The position numbers and the translations under genes are program-made. Shown here piece after piece: positions 13,697-15,313 of a stretch of DNA of 15,313 bases. The notes under the pieces are model-generated. The model had not been told where the DNA came from. It saw nothing but the letters and a program-made list of their open reading frames with translations, and made no database searches. Origin of the DNA: an uncultured Candidatus Melainabacteria bacterium (GTDB lineage Bacteria; Cyanobacteriota; Vampirovibrionia; Gastranaerophilales; Gastranaerophilaceae); assembly GCA_934757255.1 (NCBI GenBank), contig CAKVLL010000040.1, forward strand, positions 1 through 15,313, in the 5' to 3' direction. Each line of letters opens with the position of its first letter. Within the stretch, counting starts at the first letter, position 1.

Positions 13697-15313
13697 CTAA
13701 GATTGGTTTTTGTATTTATCCGCTGTTTCTTTTATAAAGTAGAATAAATTCATCAAAGTATCAAACATTTCATTAAAAGTCATGTTGCGATTGCTAATAA
13801 GCAAGATGGATTTACCGTCTTCGCAAGTTTTTGGTGCAACTGTAAATTTGATTTTTCTTGCAATGTCTTTATCTAAACCTTGTTTAATTATATTCCACTC
13901 ATAAGGCGTAAACGGTGAATATACACGAATATCATCGCCTGCTTCTCTAATAATTGTTATTCCGCATTCTGTCGCTATCAATCTCAATTTGATTAATTTA
14001 ATCAAATTTTCTACTTCATCAGGAATTCTTGAGAAACGGTCTTTCCATTCTGTTACGATATAATCAAGCTCTACTTCATTTTTAACATCAGAAAGTCGCT
14101 TGTATTCAATCATTTTTTGTTCGCCCGAACCTACCCATTCATCAGGAATATAAGCTGTTATATTAATATCAACAATAGTTGGTTTGTTAGCTTTAATTGC
14201 TTCGCCTTTGAGTTCGTTCACGGTTTCTTCCAACAATTGGCAATACGTGTCAAAGCCGACATTAACCATGTGTCCGTGCTGTTTTGTACCCAAAATATTA
14301 CCGACACCGCGAATTTCAACGTCACGCATTGCGATTCTATAACCGCTGCCGAGCGTTGTGAATTCTTTTATTGCTTTTAATCGTTCTGAAGCTTCGTGCG
14401 AAAGTTCTTTGCTTTTCTTGTAGAAACAATAACAATATGCTTGCTTATCACTTCTTCCGACACGCCCTCTAAGTTGATAAAGCTGTGCTAATCCAAGTTT
14501 ATCGGCTTCATGAATAATCATTGTATTAGCGTTCGGAATATCAATACCGTTTTCAATAATTGTTGTACAGAGCAAAATGTCGTAATCGTGATTATCAAAA
14601 CCGATAATCACATCTTCAAGTTGTTTTTCGCTCAATTGTCCATGTCCGATAGCTATACGAGCATTTGGCACAAGTTTTTGAAGTTCAAGTTTAAATTCTT
14701 CAATTGTTTCAACTCTGTTATAAAGATAAAATACTTGTCCATCTCTATCAAGTTCATTTACAATCGCATTTTTAACCGTTTGTTCGTTATATTCGCCCAC
14801 AAAAGTTTTGATTGGCAAACGGTTTTGAGGCGGAGTATTAATTACGGAAATATCTTTAATGCCTGATAACGACATATAAAGCGTCCTCGGAATTGGAGTT
14901 GCTGACATTGAAATAATATCAATATTTTCCCTGAATTCTTTTAATTTTTCTTTGTGCCTTACACCAAAACGATGTTCTTCATCAATTACAAGCAAGCCCA
15001 AATCTTTAAATATAACCTTATCTTGTAATAAACTGTGAGTTGCAATAACCACATCACATTTTCCTGTCGCCAGATTTTTGAGCGTTTCGTGGCGCTCTTT
15101 TGGGCTTCTGAAACGACAAAGGAGTTCTACATCAATTCCAAAAGGCTTAAAGCGTTCTGAAATAGTTTGAAAATGTTGCAGAGCAAGAACAGTTGTCGGA
15201 ACAATTACCGCAACTTGTTTCAAGGAGGTAACAGCTTTGAACATCGCGCGCATAGCAACTTCTGTTTTACCAAAACCAACATCTCCGCAAACAAGTCTGT
15301 CCATTGGATTAGG
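13697..15313 (-). CDS. mfd: Transcription-repair coupling factor Mfd, C-terminal part (5' end beyond window)
   Basis: Mfd releases RNA polymerase stalled at DNA damage and recruits UvrA. The frame is open to the window edge (P-N-P before the first Met), so about 538 C-terminal residues of a normally ~1,100-residue protein are present. Numbering from the Met at 15304, the translocase motor shows Walker A G-D-V-G-F-G-K-T (8-15), where the GFGKTEVA form distinguishes Mfd from RecG. It also shows D-E-E-H (108-111), S-A-T-P-I-P-R-T-L (134-142) and Q-L-R-G-R-V-G-R (277-284). The R-F-R-S-P-K-E segment (65-71) is also Mfd-typical. The TRCF C-terminal regulatory domain follows (~370-480), through D-E-W-V-G-S-G-E-Q-K. 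The UvrB-like and RNA-polymerase-interaction domains lie outside. The gene converges on the oad operon. Confidence 0.96.
   Translation of the reverse strand, partial: PNPMDRLVCGDVGFGKTEVAMRAMFKAVTSLKQVAVIVPTTVLALQHFQTISERFKPFGIDVELLCRFRSPKERHETLKNLATGKCDVVIATHSLLQDKVIFKDLGLLVIDEEHRFGVRHKEKLKEFRENIDIISMSATPIPRTLYMSLSGIKDISVINTPPQNRLPIKTFVGEYNEQTVKNAIVNELDRDGQVFYLYNRVETIEEFKLELQKLVPNARIAIGHGQLSEKQLEDVIIGFDNHDYDILLCTTIIENGIDIPNANTMIIHEADKLGLAQLYQLRGRVGRSDKQAYCYCFYKKSKELSHEASERLKAIKEFTTLGSGYRIAMRDVEIRGVGNILGTKQHGHMVNVGFDTYCQLLEETVNELKGEAIKANKPTIVDINITAYIPDEWVGSGEQKMIEYKRLSDVKNEVELDYIVTEWKDRFSRIPDEVENLIKLIKLRLIATECGITIIREAGDDIRVYSPFTPYEWNIIKQGLDKDIARKIKFTVAPKTCEDGKSILLISNRNMTFNEMFDTLMNLFYFIKETADKYKNQS

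Noticed and set aside
14117..14866. Two plus-strand frames within mfd
   Set aside because: They are antisense to a clearly conserved helicase gene.

Overview
The window is low-G+C bacterial DNA of mixed character. Standard metabolic genes (leuC, a birA-oadG-oadA-oadB operon and mfd) flank an accessory block of very AT-rich, lineage-specific genes. My best guess at the source is a gut member of the Gastranaerophilales (Melainabacteria/Vampirovibrionia, the non-photosynthetic relatives of Cyanobacteria). The guess rests on base composition, a sodium-pumping oxaloacetate decarboxylase suited to fermentation, and a large membrane protein with repeated V-S-F-K-G motifs that I associate with this group. 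It is an inference, not proof.

Layout. 1-227: a palindromic dispersed repeat and no gene. 228-740: a small membrane protein with an apparent TTG start. 741-1359: a complex intergenic region holding a palindromic dispersed repeat, an 82-bp exact duplicate of the leuC promoter, ribosome binding site and first codons, a pair of inverted GTAG palindromes resembling a REP/BIME element, and an unlisted 54-codon gene. 1360-2601: leuC. 2670-3941 (minus): a soluble sensor histidine kinase. 4070-6148: a large multi-pass protein with an internal repeat. 6195-7959 (minus): a compact three-gene cassette made of a Cys-ended small peptide, a radical SAM/SPASM enzyme and a PqqD-like peptide-binding protein. 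8025-9446 (minus): an unrecognised Asn/Lys/Tyr-rich protein. 9528-13547: biotin ligase and the three subunits of a Na+-translocating oxaloacetate decarboxylase. 13697 to the window end (minus): the C-terminal half of Mfd.

How the genes work together. The minus-strand cassette reads as a RiPP (ribosomally made, post-translationally modified peptide) pathway. The 83-aa peptide would be the precursor, the PqqD-like protein would present its leader, and the radical SAM/SPASM enzyme would modify its last ~20 residues, which hold three cysteines. The precursor has a textbook TTGACA-17-TATAAT promoter and a strong AAAGAGG ribosome binding site; the maturases follow directly, with an 8-nt overlap between them. 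No transporter or protease is seen here. This is the most likely undescribed system in the window.

The plus-strand operon is functionally closed. BirA attaches biotin to Lys569 of OadA, OadA transfers the carboxyl group of oxaloacetate to biotin, OadG anchors the complex, and OadB decarboxylates carboxybiotin while exporting Na+. Strong hairpin terminators separate the convergent units at 2620-2654, 6169-6204 and 13576-13614.
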